Below are positions 52,781-61,764 of a stretch of DNA of 64,000 bases, piece by piece. The notes under the pieces are model-generated. The model worked only from the letters and a program-made list of their open reading frames with translations. It ran no database searches and was not told the DNA's origin. Location of the stretch: assembly GCA_963728355.1 (NCBI GenBank), contig CAVSJQ010000002.1, positions 378,799 through 442,798 of the forward strand, written 5' to 3'. How positions within the stretch are numbered: position 1 is the first letter of the stretch; each line of letters opens with the position of its first letter. The position numbers and the translations under genes were made by a program. This DNA is from Sva-07 sp963728355. Lineage in GTDB: Bacteria; Actinomycetota; Acidimicrobiia; Acidimicrobiales; Ilumatobacteraceae.

Positions 52781-53044
52781 ACCCACGTAAAGGCGGCGCC
52801 GCAGACAAAGGGGGACATCAAGGCACGAGGGCGCACCGGACCCGATCATGTCTGAGGTGGTCCACACGATCGGGTGAAGCGTCGTGCGCGACAAGTCTCT
52901 GCCCCCAACCTCGTAGCTGTTGGCTCGCCGTCGCGATCCTTCTGCAGGAATTTGTCCCGTCTTCAGGACCAGGGTGCCTTTACGCCGGTGATGGGATTCT
53001 GCATTTCGCCGACTCTGCGAGCCGGCGACCAGAGCGGCTTTCGG

Positions 53045-53293
53045 TCAGTGGGGCGCTTCGTCCTTGAACTGCCAATACAGCTCGAGACATCCAGAGTCGC
53101 CGTTGGTCCCTCGCCTGCGTCTGCCGATCCCTGGTTGCTGGCGGGGCAGGTTCCGGTTCGTGTCGGCTCGGCGTGCTCGGCTTCGGGCTGCCGTTGGCTG
53201 GCGGCGGCGTTGTTCGCGGCCGCTGGTGGTGCCCGGCGGCGCGCGGCCGGGGCGCTTGTCGGTGAGGTCGTCGGGGGAGAGCAGTTCAGACAT
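53045..53293 (-). CDS. Possible small basic protein divergent from the relaxase
   Basis: An 82-aa frame whose first ten residues (MSELLSPDDL) look like the start of an excisionase-type HTH, but the Arg-rich remainder does not continue the domain. It may be a decayed HTH gene or non-coding. The remaining sequence 52781-53044 and 53294-53319 holds nothing I recognise. Confidence 0.3.
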   Translation of the reverse strand: MSELLSPDDLTDKRPGRAPPGTTSGREQRRRQPTAARSRARRADTNRNLPRQQPGIGRRRRGTNGDSGCLELYWQFKDEAPH

Positions 53294-53319
53294 TTGCACC
53301 AGGGTGATCGGGTGCGGTC

Positions 53320-56079
53320 GTGTTGAGCGTCGGCAAGGTCGGCCCTGCGAATGCGGGCTACTACCAGTCCGCGGTGGTGCGAGGGGCTGAGGACTACTAC
53401 GCCGGTGACGGCGACGCCCCCGGCCGTTGGGTCGGTCGCGCGGATCTGGTGGGTGCTGTCGCCGGCAGTCTGGCGACTGCCGTTGACGCCCGGCTGTTGT
53501 TGGAGGCCAAAGCCGCCCCCGACGGCACCCGGCTCGGCAAGACGAACGTGACGGAGCGTTCGGTGACGGCGTTCGATCTGACGTTCTCGGCACCGAAGTC
53601 GGTGAGCGTGCTGTACGCGCTCGGCGACGCCCGGGAGGTGGCTGCGGTCGAGGCGGCGCACACTGCGGCGGTGTTGCAGTCGGTCGCGTCGCTGTCACCG
53701 CGAATTGCGTACACGCGGACCGGTCGTGCCGGTGTGGCGGTGGTGGATGCTGAGGGTGTGTTCGGGATCCGGTATCGGCATCGCACCAGTCGGGCGTTGG
53801 ATCCTCAGTTGCATGATCATGTGTTGATCTCCAACGCGGTGCGCACTTTGTCGGACGGTGAGTGGCGCACACTCGATGCTCGTGGTTTGTATCGGCAGGC
53901 GAAAGCGGCTGGTGTCGAGTATCAGACCCATCTGCGTGCCGGGCTACGTGCGTCGCTGGGGGTCGAGTTCGGTGAGGTCGATGGGAACGGTCAGGCTGAC
54001 ATCGTCGGTATCGACGACACGGTGCTGGTCGAGTTCTCGACGCGTAGTGTGGACATCGAGACCGAACTCGACACCTGGGTGGCCGGCTTCCGCGAGCGTG
54101 AGGGTCGGCGACCGTCGCCGGTAGAGGTCGGCAAGGCGCACAAGACGATCACGCTCGCCACCCGCACTGCGAAACCCGCCGACGCTGGGTTGGCGACAGC
54201 GACATTGCGTGCGGGTTGGCGTCAGCGTGCCGACGGCATCGTGGATGTCGAACGGATGCTCGCCACGGTGCTGGGCGGCCCCTCGCGCGCAGCGGTCAGT
54301 CGACCGACAGTCGACGAGGTGCTCGAAGCCGTGGAGACCAAGCACGCACAGTGGGCGCAAGCGCAGTTGCTCGAAGAGATCGCCGCCCGCATCACCGGTC
54401 CCAACCCGGCCACGATCGCCAAGGTCATCGAGGCGGTGCGCTCCGAGGCGATGGGATCGGTCGGTGTCGTTGATCTGACACCACCTGCCGAGGCCGGTGA
54501 CCGGCTGCGGGCATCAGATGGTCGCCCGGTGCATGTCCCACCGTCGGCGGTCCGTTACACGACCCGCCGTCATCTTGAGCGCGAGGTCGCGATCGTCGGC
54601 TGGGCTACTGCGCCTGACGCGGGCGAACACCGTGCCGTGACCGTCGACGAACAGCTCCTCGACGGATTGGATGACGGCCAAGTCGCCGCCATGGTGGCAA
54701 TGCTGTCCGATCCGCGTGCCGTGATCACCGTGGTCGGCCCAGCCGGTGCCGGCAAGACCACCATGCTCGCCGCTGCGGTCACCTCATGGCACCGCGCAGG
54801 GATCGGCGTGTTCGGTGTTGGTCCGTCAGCGACCGCCGCCCGACAGCTTCGAGACGGTGCCGGGACCGTGGCGGACACATTGCACAAACTCGTCTACGAA
54901 CACAGTCTCAAAGAGGCCGCCGGACGCGGCCCCGCCGATGCGATTTGGGATCTGCCGGCAGGTTCGGTGGTCATCATCGACGAAAGCGGCATGGTCGACA
55001 CCCGACTCCTCTACGACTACGCGCGGATCGCACAAGCGAAACAGTGGCGAACGGTGCTGGTTGGTGATCACCGCCAACTCGACCCGGTTGATGCCGGTGG
55101 CATGTTCGCCGAACTCGTCCACGATCCCGACGTCACCACCGTCGAGCTCGACACCCTCCACCGGTTTGAAGACGACTGGGAAGCCGATGCATCTCTGCTG
55201 TTGCGAGACGGCGACCACGCTGCAATCGGTCTCTACGACGCGCACGAACGAATCCACGGCCACCTCGACCACGCCGCGGCAGTCGACGCTGTGGCCGACG
55301 CCGCCTATGTCGGGTTGGTCGAGGGACGAGACGTGCTCGTGATGGCACCAACCAATGCTGTCGTCGACGAGCTGAACGCCACGCTCACCGAACGACTGCT
55401 CGCAGCCGAGCGCCTCGACGCCGCCGACGAGATCAACATCGCCGGATGCGTGTTCTATCCGGGCCAGCCCGTGGTGACGCGAGCCAACAACCGCACCCTT
55501 CGATATGGATCGGGCGAGTGGGTTCGCAACGGCGACCGCTGGACCGTGAACGCCGGCACCCGTGACGAGCTGTACCTCACCAATCTCGTCACGGGCGATC
55601 CGCTCGCTCTGCCGGCCGAGTACGTCGCAGCCGGCAACGTCACCGTCAACTACGCGTCGACAATTCATCGGGCCCAAGGCGCGACGGTGGACGAAGCACA
55701 CTTGATCGTCAACGACCGCACCAACAACCGACAGCTCTACGTCGCTGCCACCCGGGGACGGAAGGCCAACCACATCCACACCACACCCCCAGCGTTCGAT
55801 CCCGACCAACACGGCCCCGCCCGCAGGCACCAGGACTGGACGCCCCGTGATGCCGTTGCTGCTGCGCTGGACAAGCAGCCCGACGCAACCAGCGCAATCG
55901 CCCGCCGGCGCCAACTCCGCGAACTGGTCAACTACTCGCGTGGACAGAGTCGAAGAGAACAGGTCAACCAAGGAGATCGTCCGTACCTGACAGGCAACAG
56001 TTCCGACCAGGCAGCGGCAACCGCCGAACGACTCCGGCATTTCAGGATCAAGCGAAACGGCCAATCCCTCGGCCGCTGA
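53320..56079 (+). CDS. MobF-family (TrwC/TraI) conjugative relaxase
   Basis: A 919-aa relaxase-helicase. The N-terminal domain carries tyrosine pairs at 14-15 and 26-27 (nicking) and the three-His metal site: His154, His165 and His167 (HDH). The C-terminal helicase part has Walker A GPAGAGKTT (about 472-480), IIDESGMVD as motif II, VLVGDHRQLDP, and STIHRAQGATVDEA (motif VI area). It nicks and unwinds a plasmid or integrative element at oriT for conjugation. The start is GTG 53320, which places the tyrosines near the N-terminus as expected. No coupling protein or T4SS gene is in the window, so it belongs to a mobilisable element or continues elsewhere. Confidence 0.92.
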   Translation: MLSVGKVGPANAGYYQSAVVRGAEDYYAGDGDAPGRWVGRADLVGAVAGSLATAVDARLLLEAKAAPDGTRLGKTNVTERSVTAFDLTFSAPKSVSVLYALGDAREVAAVEAAHTAAVLQSVASLSPRIAYTRTGRAGVAVVDAEGVFGIRYRHRTSRALDPQLHDHVLISNAVRTLSDGEWRTLDARGLYRQAKAAGVEYQTHLRAGLRASLGVEFGEVDGNGQADIVGIDDTVLVEFSTRSVDIETELDTWVAGFREREGRRPSPVEVGKAHKTITLATRTAKPADAGLATATLRAGWRQRADGIVDVERMLATVLGGPSRAAVSRPTVDEVLEAVETKHAQWAQAQLLEEIAARITGPNPATIAKVIEAVRSEAMGSVGVVDLTPPAEAGDRLRASDGRPVHVPPSAVRYTTRRHLEREVAIVGWATAPDAGEHRAVTVDEQLLDGLDDGQVAAMVAMLSDPRAVITVVGPAGAGKTTMLAAAVTSWHRAGIGVFGVGPSATAARQLRDGAGTVADTLHKLVYEHSLKEAAGRGPADAIWDLPAGSVVIIDESGMVDTRLLYDYARIAQAKQWRTVLVGDHRQLDPVDAGGMFAELVHDPDVTTVELDTLHRFEDDWEADASLLLRDGDHAAIGLYDAHERIHGHLDHAAAVDAVADAAYVGLVEGRDVLVMAPTNAVVDELNATLTERLLAAERLDAADEINIAGCVFYPGQPVVTRANNRTLRYGSGEWVRNGDRWTVNAGTRDELYLTNLVTGDPLALPAEYVAAGNVTVNYASTIHRAQGATVDEAHLIVNDRTNNRQLYVAATRGRKANHIHTTPPAFDPDQHGPARRHQDWTPRDAVAAALDKQPDATSAIARRRQLRELVNYSRGQSRREQVNQGDRPYLTGNSSDQAAATAERLRHFRIKRNGQSLGR

Positions 56080-56113
56080 ACCACCTCGACCGGCGAGGAC
56101 CAAACCGTGAGAT

Positions 56114-56305
56114 TATGCAGTGCCCCGTTCGCTGCATAGGGCGACCGACTTCGCCGGCGATGCGGCGCGAGCGAGAGCGTCTCGCGACGGGATTATCGCT
56201 CGGGTCTCGGCTCGTCCTGACCGAGCGATACGTGTAGCCGTTAGCGCGCGGTCTCGGGTGCGATGCAGCAGCGGCGATATGGAGCGGGTGACGGCCCCGA
56301 GACCG
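56114..56305. other. Inverted-repeat cluster after the relaxase, oriT candidate
   Basis: Four inverted repeats in 192 bp of non-coding DNA: TATGCAG/CTGCATA (56114-56120 and 56132-56138), GCGAGA/TCTCGC with a 3-nt loop (56171-56185), TATCGCTCGG/CCGAGCGATA (56194-56203 and 56221-56230), and CGGTCTCGGG/CCCGAGACCG (56249-56258 and 56296-56305). All arms are perfect. Their density beside a MobF gene suggests an origin of transfer. The rest of the 56080-56646 gap shows no gene. Confidence 0.45.
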
Positions 56306-56646
56306 GTTAGCGGGACGGACCGGACTGCAACGACCTCACAAGTCGGGCTGTTCATCTCCGGTTCGTCATCGCACTTCGTCAATTCTTGGGCGGCAACGTC
56401 GCGACGTACTCGAGACTGAGGTCGATCCACTTGAGTAGCGCGTGAGTAGTCGCCACATTGCTGGCGCTGACGCGTAGCCAGCCTCGCATTTGGCGGCCTC
56501 GCATCACGGCGAGTTCCGCTGCCCCTGATTGACTTCGTGGTCCGCGACGTCAGGCTCGATCCGAACCATCAATCCGCCTTTGCCGCTGGCGACAGCTGCC
56601 ACAGCAGCCAGCTCGCAGTAGCCGGGACACCACGGACATCCCGCCA

Positions 56647-57138
56647 GTGTTCGACGGAAGATGCGAGTGGCTCATCGCCAACGAGGTCGTGTCCGCAGAG
56701 GTAGTCCGGCGTAATCGTCGTGTTGCCGAGGCGGCTCTGCGGCCGTGGACCCCGGTGTTCATCCATGGCGACCTGCAGATTGTCAATGTCTTTGTCGACG
56801 GTGACGAGTTGAGCGGCGTCCTCGACTGGTCCGAGAGCGGTCAGGGCGACGCGACGTACGACCTCGCCACGCTGACGCTCGCTCACGAGGAGCACCTCGA
56901 CGATGTCATCGCCGGATATGGCGGTGAGGTCGACATCGACGTGATTCGGGCCTACTGGTCGCTGCGGGGTCTGATGTCGACCCGATGGCTCGCGGAGCAC
57001 GGGTACGGCGCACCGGCAAACATTCCCAGAGGTCGCCGTGCTCAACTCGACGGCCGACAGTCATTACCACGTGCGGTCCGAGGGTCTCGGCATTCCCAAG
57101 ACGTCCACTCGCGAGCCGCCCAGCGACCCGGACTATGA
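56647..57138 (+). pseudogene. Aminoglycoside phosphotransferase (APH)-family remnant
   Basis: The frame has the APH/choline kinase catalytic loop VFIHGDLQIVNVFVD and the metal motif GVLDWSESGQGDATYDLATL. The N-lobe with the ATP-binding loop is missing: no coding continues upstream past a stop at 56530. Near 57021-57026 one extra C in a CCC run shifts the frame; the other frame continues as PEVAVLNSTAD, the expected C-terminus. It is therefore truncated and shifted, and unlikely to act as a kinase. The following 57139-57504 contains only a heptamer repeat. Confidence 0.7.
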
Positions 57139-57291
57139 GTTCTTCGGCGCAGGTCCCCGTGTCGTTCAGCGCCACCAATCGCCGGTTCGGCGCGCGCCCA
57201 TCACGACGGTCTGTTGAGTCGCCTTCACCCGCTCACGATCCGGCAGGAATCCGCCGGCGCTTGGGAATGTGCACAGCTGGCGTCGGAACAT

Positions 57292-57319
57292 CCCTCAGCC
57301 CTCAGCCCTCAGCCCTCAG
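57292..57319. repeat. CCCTCAG heptamer repeat, four copies
   Basis: Four perfect tandem copies (57292-57298 to 57313-57319) in a non-coding gap. A related CCCTCAGCCC occurs again near 57482. Probably slippage-generated. Confidence 0.9.
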
Positions 57320-57504
57320 CCCGGGAGGTCCACTCGGTGCATACGTTGTCGTGGTCGGTTGCGTTGGCGATGCGATGTTCGTCAAACACGGCGACAAGTT
57401 TGTGGTGCCGCGCATGCTCTCAGCTACGTCGCGTCACGTCGATAACAGGTAGTCGCCGGAGAGTTCTATGGTCGAGATTGGCCCTCAGCCCGCCTGCTTG
57501 GGGC

Positions 57505-58380
57505 TCAGCCGGACTGTTCGGAACGGTACGTGCGCAAGTCGGCCAGGTATGCGTCCTTTGCTGTGGTCCATTGCTGGAGCGATCCTGGGTTGGCGTCCAT
57601 CCATTTCTTCGCGTAGTCGTTCACGATCTGGCTGAAGGTCAGCTCGTACGTTGTTTCTGCTTGGCAGGCCAGGTCCGCGACGCGGGCGTTGATCTCCAAC
57701 GGGGTCGTGGCACCGCCGTTGTACTCGGCGAGGGCTGCTCCGGGGGTGTCGAAGCTGTGTCCATCCTTGGCCATGCAGGCTGCCCACTTTTGGTTGAGTG
57801 CGGGAAGCGCATCGGATGCCCCTGCTTGTTCAAGTGCGGCGCCGTAGGCCTCTGCGATGATGGAGTCGATATTGCCGAAGTCTCCGCCCTCACCGAACGC
57901 GCGGGTTTGTGCATTACCGCGGCATCCAGATGATCCGTCGGGGCCGAGGAACGCAGACTTGTAGGCGGGGTCGTCTGCTATGCGGTCGTCGTTGGCGGTC
58001 TGGAACATCTCGTCGCTTCCGGGTGGGAAGTCGTAGCCGTAGAGCGCCACGTCTTCGGAGTCACTGGCGATCGTCGGGTCTGCGGGGAGGTCGTCCGGAT
58101 TGACCGGGTCGTACTGGAAGCCAAGATCGCCCATGCAACTCTGCATGCCGAGCTGCCAGGTCTCGTACACGAAGTCCTTGTCCTCGTCGGTGAGCCGAAA
58201 CGCGCTCAACGGGTTCGGTTCCGCTGCTGGTTGGGTTGGGATCGCAGTGACGTCGGATGGGACAAGCGGTGCTCCGCCTGACCCGGGAGAGCTGTCGTCG
58301 ACCGAGGCGGGGGCGGTGCTTTGCCCTGATGAGCACCCTGCCGCGAGTGCTATCAGCATGAGCAGAGCAAGTCCGGTCAT
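57505..58380 (-). CDS. Secreted lipoprotein of unknown function
   Basis: A 291-aa protein with a hydrophobic signal segment and lipobox LAAGC (Cys16), then a Pro/Ser/Gly-rich linker and a Cys-containing domain (CMGDLGFQYDP; GCRGNAQTRAFG; CMAKDGHSFDT; LACQAETTYE). The repeated GF/DGHSF cysteine pattern is common in actinobacterial lipoproteins of unknown role. The ATG at 58380 follows GAGGAG closely; the open frame extends upstream without a signal peptide. Confidence 0.75.
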   Translation of the reverse strand: MTGLALLMLIALAAGCSSGQSTAPASVDDSSPGSGGAPLVPSDVTAIPTQPAAEPNPLSAFRLTDEDKDFVYETWQLGMQSCMGDLGFQYDPVNPDDLPADPTIASDSEDVALYGYDFPPGSDEMFQTANDDRIADDPAYKSAFLGPDGSSGCRGNAQTRAFGEGGDFGNIDSIIAEAYGAALEQAGASDALPALNQKWAACMAKDGHSFDTPGAALAEYNGGATTPLEINARVADLACQAETTYELTFSQIVNDYAKKWMDANPGSLQQWTTAKDAYLADLRTYRSEQSG

Positions 58381-58564
58381 GCTCCTCGTGTCGCAGTATC
58401 TCGCGCTGTAGGAACCGTTGCTTTGGGATCCTGACTCATGCCTTCGACCAGACCCGGGGTGCCGCCGGCCGAGGGCAGAGTGGGGACTGACTGCAGAGCC
58501 GGGTACCGGTTTACGGACGGGCTCGAAATTGTGCTTGGTCACCGTTCGTGGTGGGACAAATCGG

Positions 58565-58990
58565 TCAGATGCAGGACGACGTCACCCAACGGGCGGACGA
58601 CAGACTCGTGGACGAGTTGTCGTACCACCCGGCATTGCTGTTCGACACGTATGCCTTCGGCGTGACCGCTCCAGCGAACCAGTAGAAGCAAGCACCGGTG
58701 TACGTGCCTGATGAGCCTCGAGACCGAATCGAGTTCACGTTGTTGTCGATCCCGTTGCCATCTTGATAGGTGTATCCGGCGAAGTTCACCGCTGCGCCAC
58801 TTGAGGCAGCCCATTCATTGCTCGGGTTCACGTAGCCCGAAACGTTCGAGCTTGTGCCACAGAAGTAGCCCGATGGGCACGAGGACACCTGCACCGGGCT
58901 GGCAGCTTCGGCTACCGATCCGGCAACGAGCAGCGACGCTGTTGCGATCGCCATGCCAGCAACCGCGCCCCGTAGTTTGAAGTTCTTCAT
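58565..58990 (-). CDS. Secreted peptidase-inhibitor I36-like protein
   Basis: A 141-aa secreted protein: signal peptide MKNFKLRGAV to AEAA (about 30 aa), then a Cys-rich domain (SCPSGYFCGTSSN; YTGACFYWFAG; WVTSSC) typical of the I36 inhibitor/beta-gamma-crystallin-like group of actinobacteria. The ATG at 58990 has GGAGAAGG upstream. Together with the 61102 gene it gives two proteins of this kind flanking a sigma/anti-sigma pair. Confidence 0.72.
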   Translation of the reverse strand: MKNFKLRGAVAGMAIATASLLVAGSVAEAASPVQVSSCPSGYFCGTSSNVSGYVNPSNEWAASSGAAVNFAGYTYQDGNGIDNNVNSIRSRGSSGTYTGACFYWFAGAVTPKAYVSNSNAGWYDNSSTSLSSARWVTSSCI

Positions 58991-59296
58991 TGCCCTTCTC
59001 CGATCTTGGTGGTCAGGTGCCGGACGGCGCCTGACTATTAGATGTCGGCCACGATCAGGCTGTCCCGGTGCGCGGCGAGCTCTCGGTGTCAATGGGACCG
59101 GTGGTGGGAACCTGGGCGGATTCTTCCCGATTCTTGGATCTCGTCGCGTGCGCCGGTTCACACCACTTTCGATGTTTGACGCACGGCCCCTGACTGGCGC
59201 CGTGTTCCACCAGACGCCGGCGAAGCGACGGTTACGGGACGGTTGTGCGGCGAGCGACATCTATTGATTGTGCGACGGCTCCTCAATGGCATCCGA

Positions 59297-59629
59297 ATGG
59301 CCGCTCGGCTGTGTGTAACCCGGCGGCGTGTCGATCTGGCTCATCCTCGCACCGCGGGCGCTCGTGGATGGTCCTCGGACGGGCACGCACCGCTTTCGGT
59401 GGTGGCGGCCGATTCGCCTCCGGACCAGTGGTTTGCGCCGCACATGGTCCACTTCTTCGACTCGATGACTGCTGTTCACAGCGTGATTGGACCGTTCGCC
59501 AACCCGCTCGAGGCGGTGAGTTTCGCAGATCGGATTGAACGCGAGGTGGAAGGCTCGGGGGGGGGGTGTCTGCCGATGACATTTTCGGTGGTCCCCTTGG
59601 AGCGGCCTAGGGATTTCGATTGCTTCTGA
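59297..59629 (+). CDS. Hypothetical ORF with a G10 tract
   Basis: A 110-aa frame whose last 60 residues (from MVHFFDSMTAVHSV) look protein-like, including FANPLEAVSFADRIEREVEGS. No domain is recognised. A run of ten G (59557-59566) lies inside the frame and could shift it. The start is uncertain (59297 or 59444). Confidence 0.35.
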   Translation: MAARLCVTRRRVDLAHPRTAGARGWSSDGHAPLSVVAADSPPDQWFAPHMVHFFDSMTAVHSVIGPFANPLEAVSFADRIEREVEGSGGGCLPMTFSVVPLERPRDFDCF

Positions 59630-59777
59630 TTGCAGGTGTTGGCTGTTACGCCTTGATCGGCGACCGGCGAGGCGCCAGTTGGGTGGAGGCATGACCGCTG
59701 TTTGGAGTGGTCGGGCGGGACAGCTCCGTTCGGAGCGACATCTAGGGTGTGATGCCTTCCGGATCTCGGAGGCGGTG

Positions 59778-60350
59778 ATGCCGATGCTTGACCGAGAACT
59801 CAACGACGATGATGCGCTGCGCGAGATGGCACGGGTGCACGGTCGCGCGATGACGAGTGTCATTCGTGTGAGTGAACGGGATCCGGGCGAGGTCGAGGAG
59901 CTTGTAGCCGACGTACTGATCCTGGCGGCACAACGTCTTGATGACTTGCGAGACCTGACGGAGTTGCAGCTTCACGCATGGCTGGTGCGCACCGCGCGCC
60001 ACCTCTGCGCCAATCATGTTCGTCGAACCCTGACCCGTCGACGTTTCGTGGAGCGTTTCGCCCGTGAACCCATTCCGGTGGTGCCAGAACCGGCTGATGT
60101 GTTCGCGACGTCTGAATTGACGGAGGAGGCTGATCGACAGGCTCGCAGGGTCCTTTCGGCTCTTGAGCGGATGACTCCGGACTACCGCCAGGTGCTGGTG
60201 TTGGATGCGTTGGGCGAAACCGGTACCTCGATTGGAGCGACGATGGGTATCAGCCCGGGTGCTGCAAGAAAGCGCCTGGCAAGGGCACGCGCCCGATTCC
60301 GTGAAGTTTTCGCCACCGTGTACGAGAACGAGGACGCCCGTGATGTCTGA
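59778..60350 (+). CDS. ECF sigma-70 family sigma factor
   Basis: A 190-aa ECF sigma. Region 2: EVEELVADVLILAAQRL and LHAWLVRTARHLCANHVRR. Region 4: LERMTPDYRQVLVLDALGETGTSIGATMGISPGAARKRLARARARF. The ATG at 59778 has GGAGG 5 nt upstream, better than the upstream frame. It overlaps the next gene by 8 nt. It probably directs transcription of envelope or secretion genes nearby. Confidence 0.85.
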   Translation: MPMLDRELNDDDALREMARVHGRAMTSVIRVSERDPGEVEELVADVLILAAQRLDDLRDLTELQLHAWLVRTARHLCANHVRRTLTRRRFVERFAREPIPVVPEPADVFATSELTEEADRQARRVLSALERMTPDYRQVLVLDALGETGTSIGATMGISPGAARKRLARARARFREVFATVYENEDARDV

Positions 60351-61089
60351 CCGTCGAGAGACCCCGATGACGGATTCCGAACTCGCTGAGTGGATCCGGT
60401 CGCATCCAGAGGTGTGGGACTACGCCGCTCCCGACGGTCCCGATCTCGACATGGATCAGATCGTGGATGATGTGTTGTCGGGTGCGGTGCAGCGTCGCCA
60501 GCGGACACGTCAGCGTCGTCGACGGGCAACAGTCGTGGGGGTTGCGGTGGGTGTGTTGGCGCTCGGCGGGACGGCGGCCGCGTTGATGTTGCGTTCCGGT
60601 CAGCCGAATGCACCGGAGGCGGGGACGTTGTGTCGGGTGGAAGCGTCCCTTGATGCCGATGCGGTCACGGTCGCGGCGGGTCGGGACCCTGTCGAGGGCT
60701 GTGGTCAGTTGTGGGCTGAGGGACGGGTCGGGGTGCTCGAAACTGGGGGACTGGTGCCGCCGTTGGTGGCGTGTATCGATCCGCGCGGCGCAATCAACGT
60801 GTTTCCCGGTGAGGTCGCGGTGTGTGCCGGGTTGGGGCTGGAACCTGCCGATCGGACACTCGATACCGAAAGCCAGTCGGTGGTGGCACTCCAGCAACGA
60901 CTGGTTGACGAGATCAATCTTGCCGACTGCCAACCGGCCTCGACGGTGCAACGACAGGCGCAAGCCGTTTTGGACGAGTCCGGCCTGAACGACTGGACGG
61001 TCGTCGTGGTCGGTGACGCCGGATCGAGTGCGTGTGCCAAGACCGGTGTCGACACCGCCACAAAGACTGTGAATGTCATCGAAACCTGA
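60343..61089 (+). CDS. Membrane protein, probable anti-sigma factor
   Basis: A 248-aa protein: cytoplasmic N-terminus (to about 60) with ELAEWIRSHPEVWDYAAPD, an Arg-rich stretch, one transmembrane helix (about 62-83), and an extracytoplasmic domain with four or more cysteines. No zinc-finger motif is seen. Its position after an ECF sigma with overlapping coding sequence is the main reason for the call. ATG 60343 or 60367 could start it. Confidence 0.6.
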   Translation: MSDRRETPMTDSELAEWIRSHPEVWDYAAPDGPDLDMDQIVDDVLSGAVQRRQRTRQRRRRATVVGVAVGVLALGGTAAALMLRSGQPNAPEAGTLCRVEASLDADAVTVAAGRDPVEGCGQLWAEGRVGVLETGGLVPPLVACIDPRGAINVFPGEVAVCAGLGLEPADRTLDTESQSVVALQQRLVDEINLADCQPASTVQRQAQAVLDESGLNDWTVVVVGDAGSSACAKTGVDTATKTVNVIET

Positions 61090-61101
61090 AAGGACCGTGT
61101 G

Positions 61102-61655
61102 ATGAGAATTTCGACCGGATCGCTTCCGAGGATCGCCGCTGCTGCTGCCGCACTCGCGCTTGTGGCCGCAGCTGGCGGCTTCGGGGCGCAACGCGCCAAT
61201 GCTCAGGCGACGGCGCCCGACGACAGTGTCATTGCGTCGTTCGAGGGCGGCTGGCTACGCCTTGCCGACGACTGGGGTGACGCCCAGGCGTGCGCTTCTG
61301 ATGTATCGGGGACGCGCTGCTATCGCAGCGAAGCCGAAATGGACCGCCAGGAACCTGGAATCGCTCGTGAGGGTGATCCTGCCCGTGCGGCATGTACGCC
61401 GAGTGTTCGCTTGTACGTGAACACCTCGTATGGGGGAAACGTGCTGCAGCTCACGGTGCGGGGCACGGTGCTGAATTTGGCGTCGTACGGGTTCAGCAAC
61501 GTCACGTCGAGCTACAAGATCGGGCGTGCTCGGCCCGTTTGTATGACACGACCAGTGGCGCGACGTTGTACCCGGGAAGCACCAGTGCGGGGGTGTGGGC
61601 GTCGTCGATGTCGTCGGGGTGGGACAACCGTGTGAGCAGTGCCTACATCTTCTGA
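61102..61655 (+). pseudogene. Secreted I36/beta-gamma-crystallin-like protein with a frameshift
   Basis: A signal peptide (about 36 aa, ending near RANAQA) is followed by a domain with CTPSVRLYVNTSYGGNVLQL and LASYGFSNVTSSYKIG. At a GGG run (61522-61524) one base appears missing; the other frame continues as ACSARLYDTTSG and ends WDNRVSSAYIF, the expected family C-terminus. With the shift corrected the protein would be about 184 aa. AAAGG precedes the ATG. Whether decay or sequencing error is unclear. Confidence 0.7.
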
Positions 61656-61764
61656 TTGGAGGCATCGCGCTGGGCGCGGCCCTCGGTGCGGACGGCACCC
61701 AGTTGAACCGTCGGCCCCCGATGACGTTTCCCCGCCCGCTGCCGAGGGCACCGAGACGCCGAAC

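Noticed and set aside
53045..53872. Large minus-strand ORF antisense to the relaxase start
   Set aside because: It runs through the relaxase coding region in a shadow frame; only the short N-terminal stretch from 53293 has any plausibility and is listed at low confidence.
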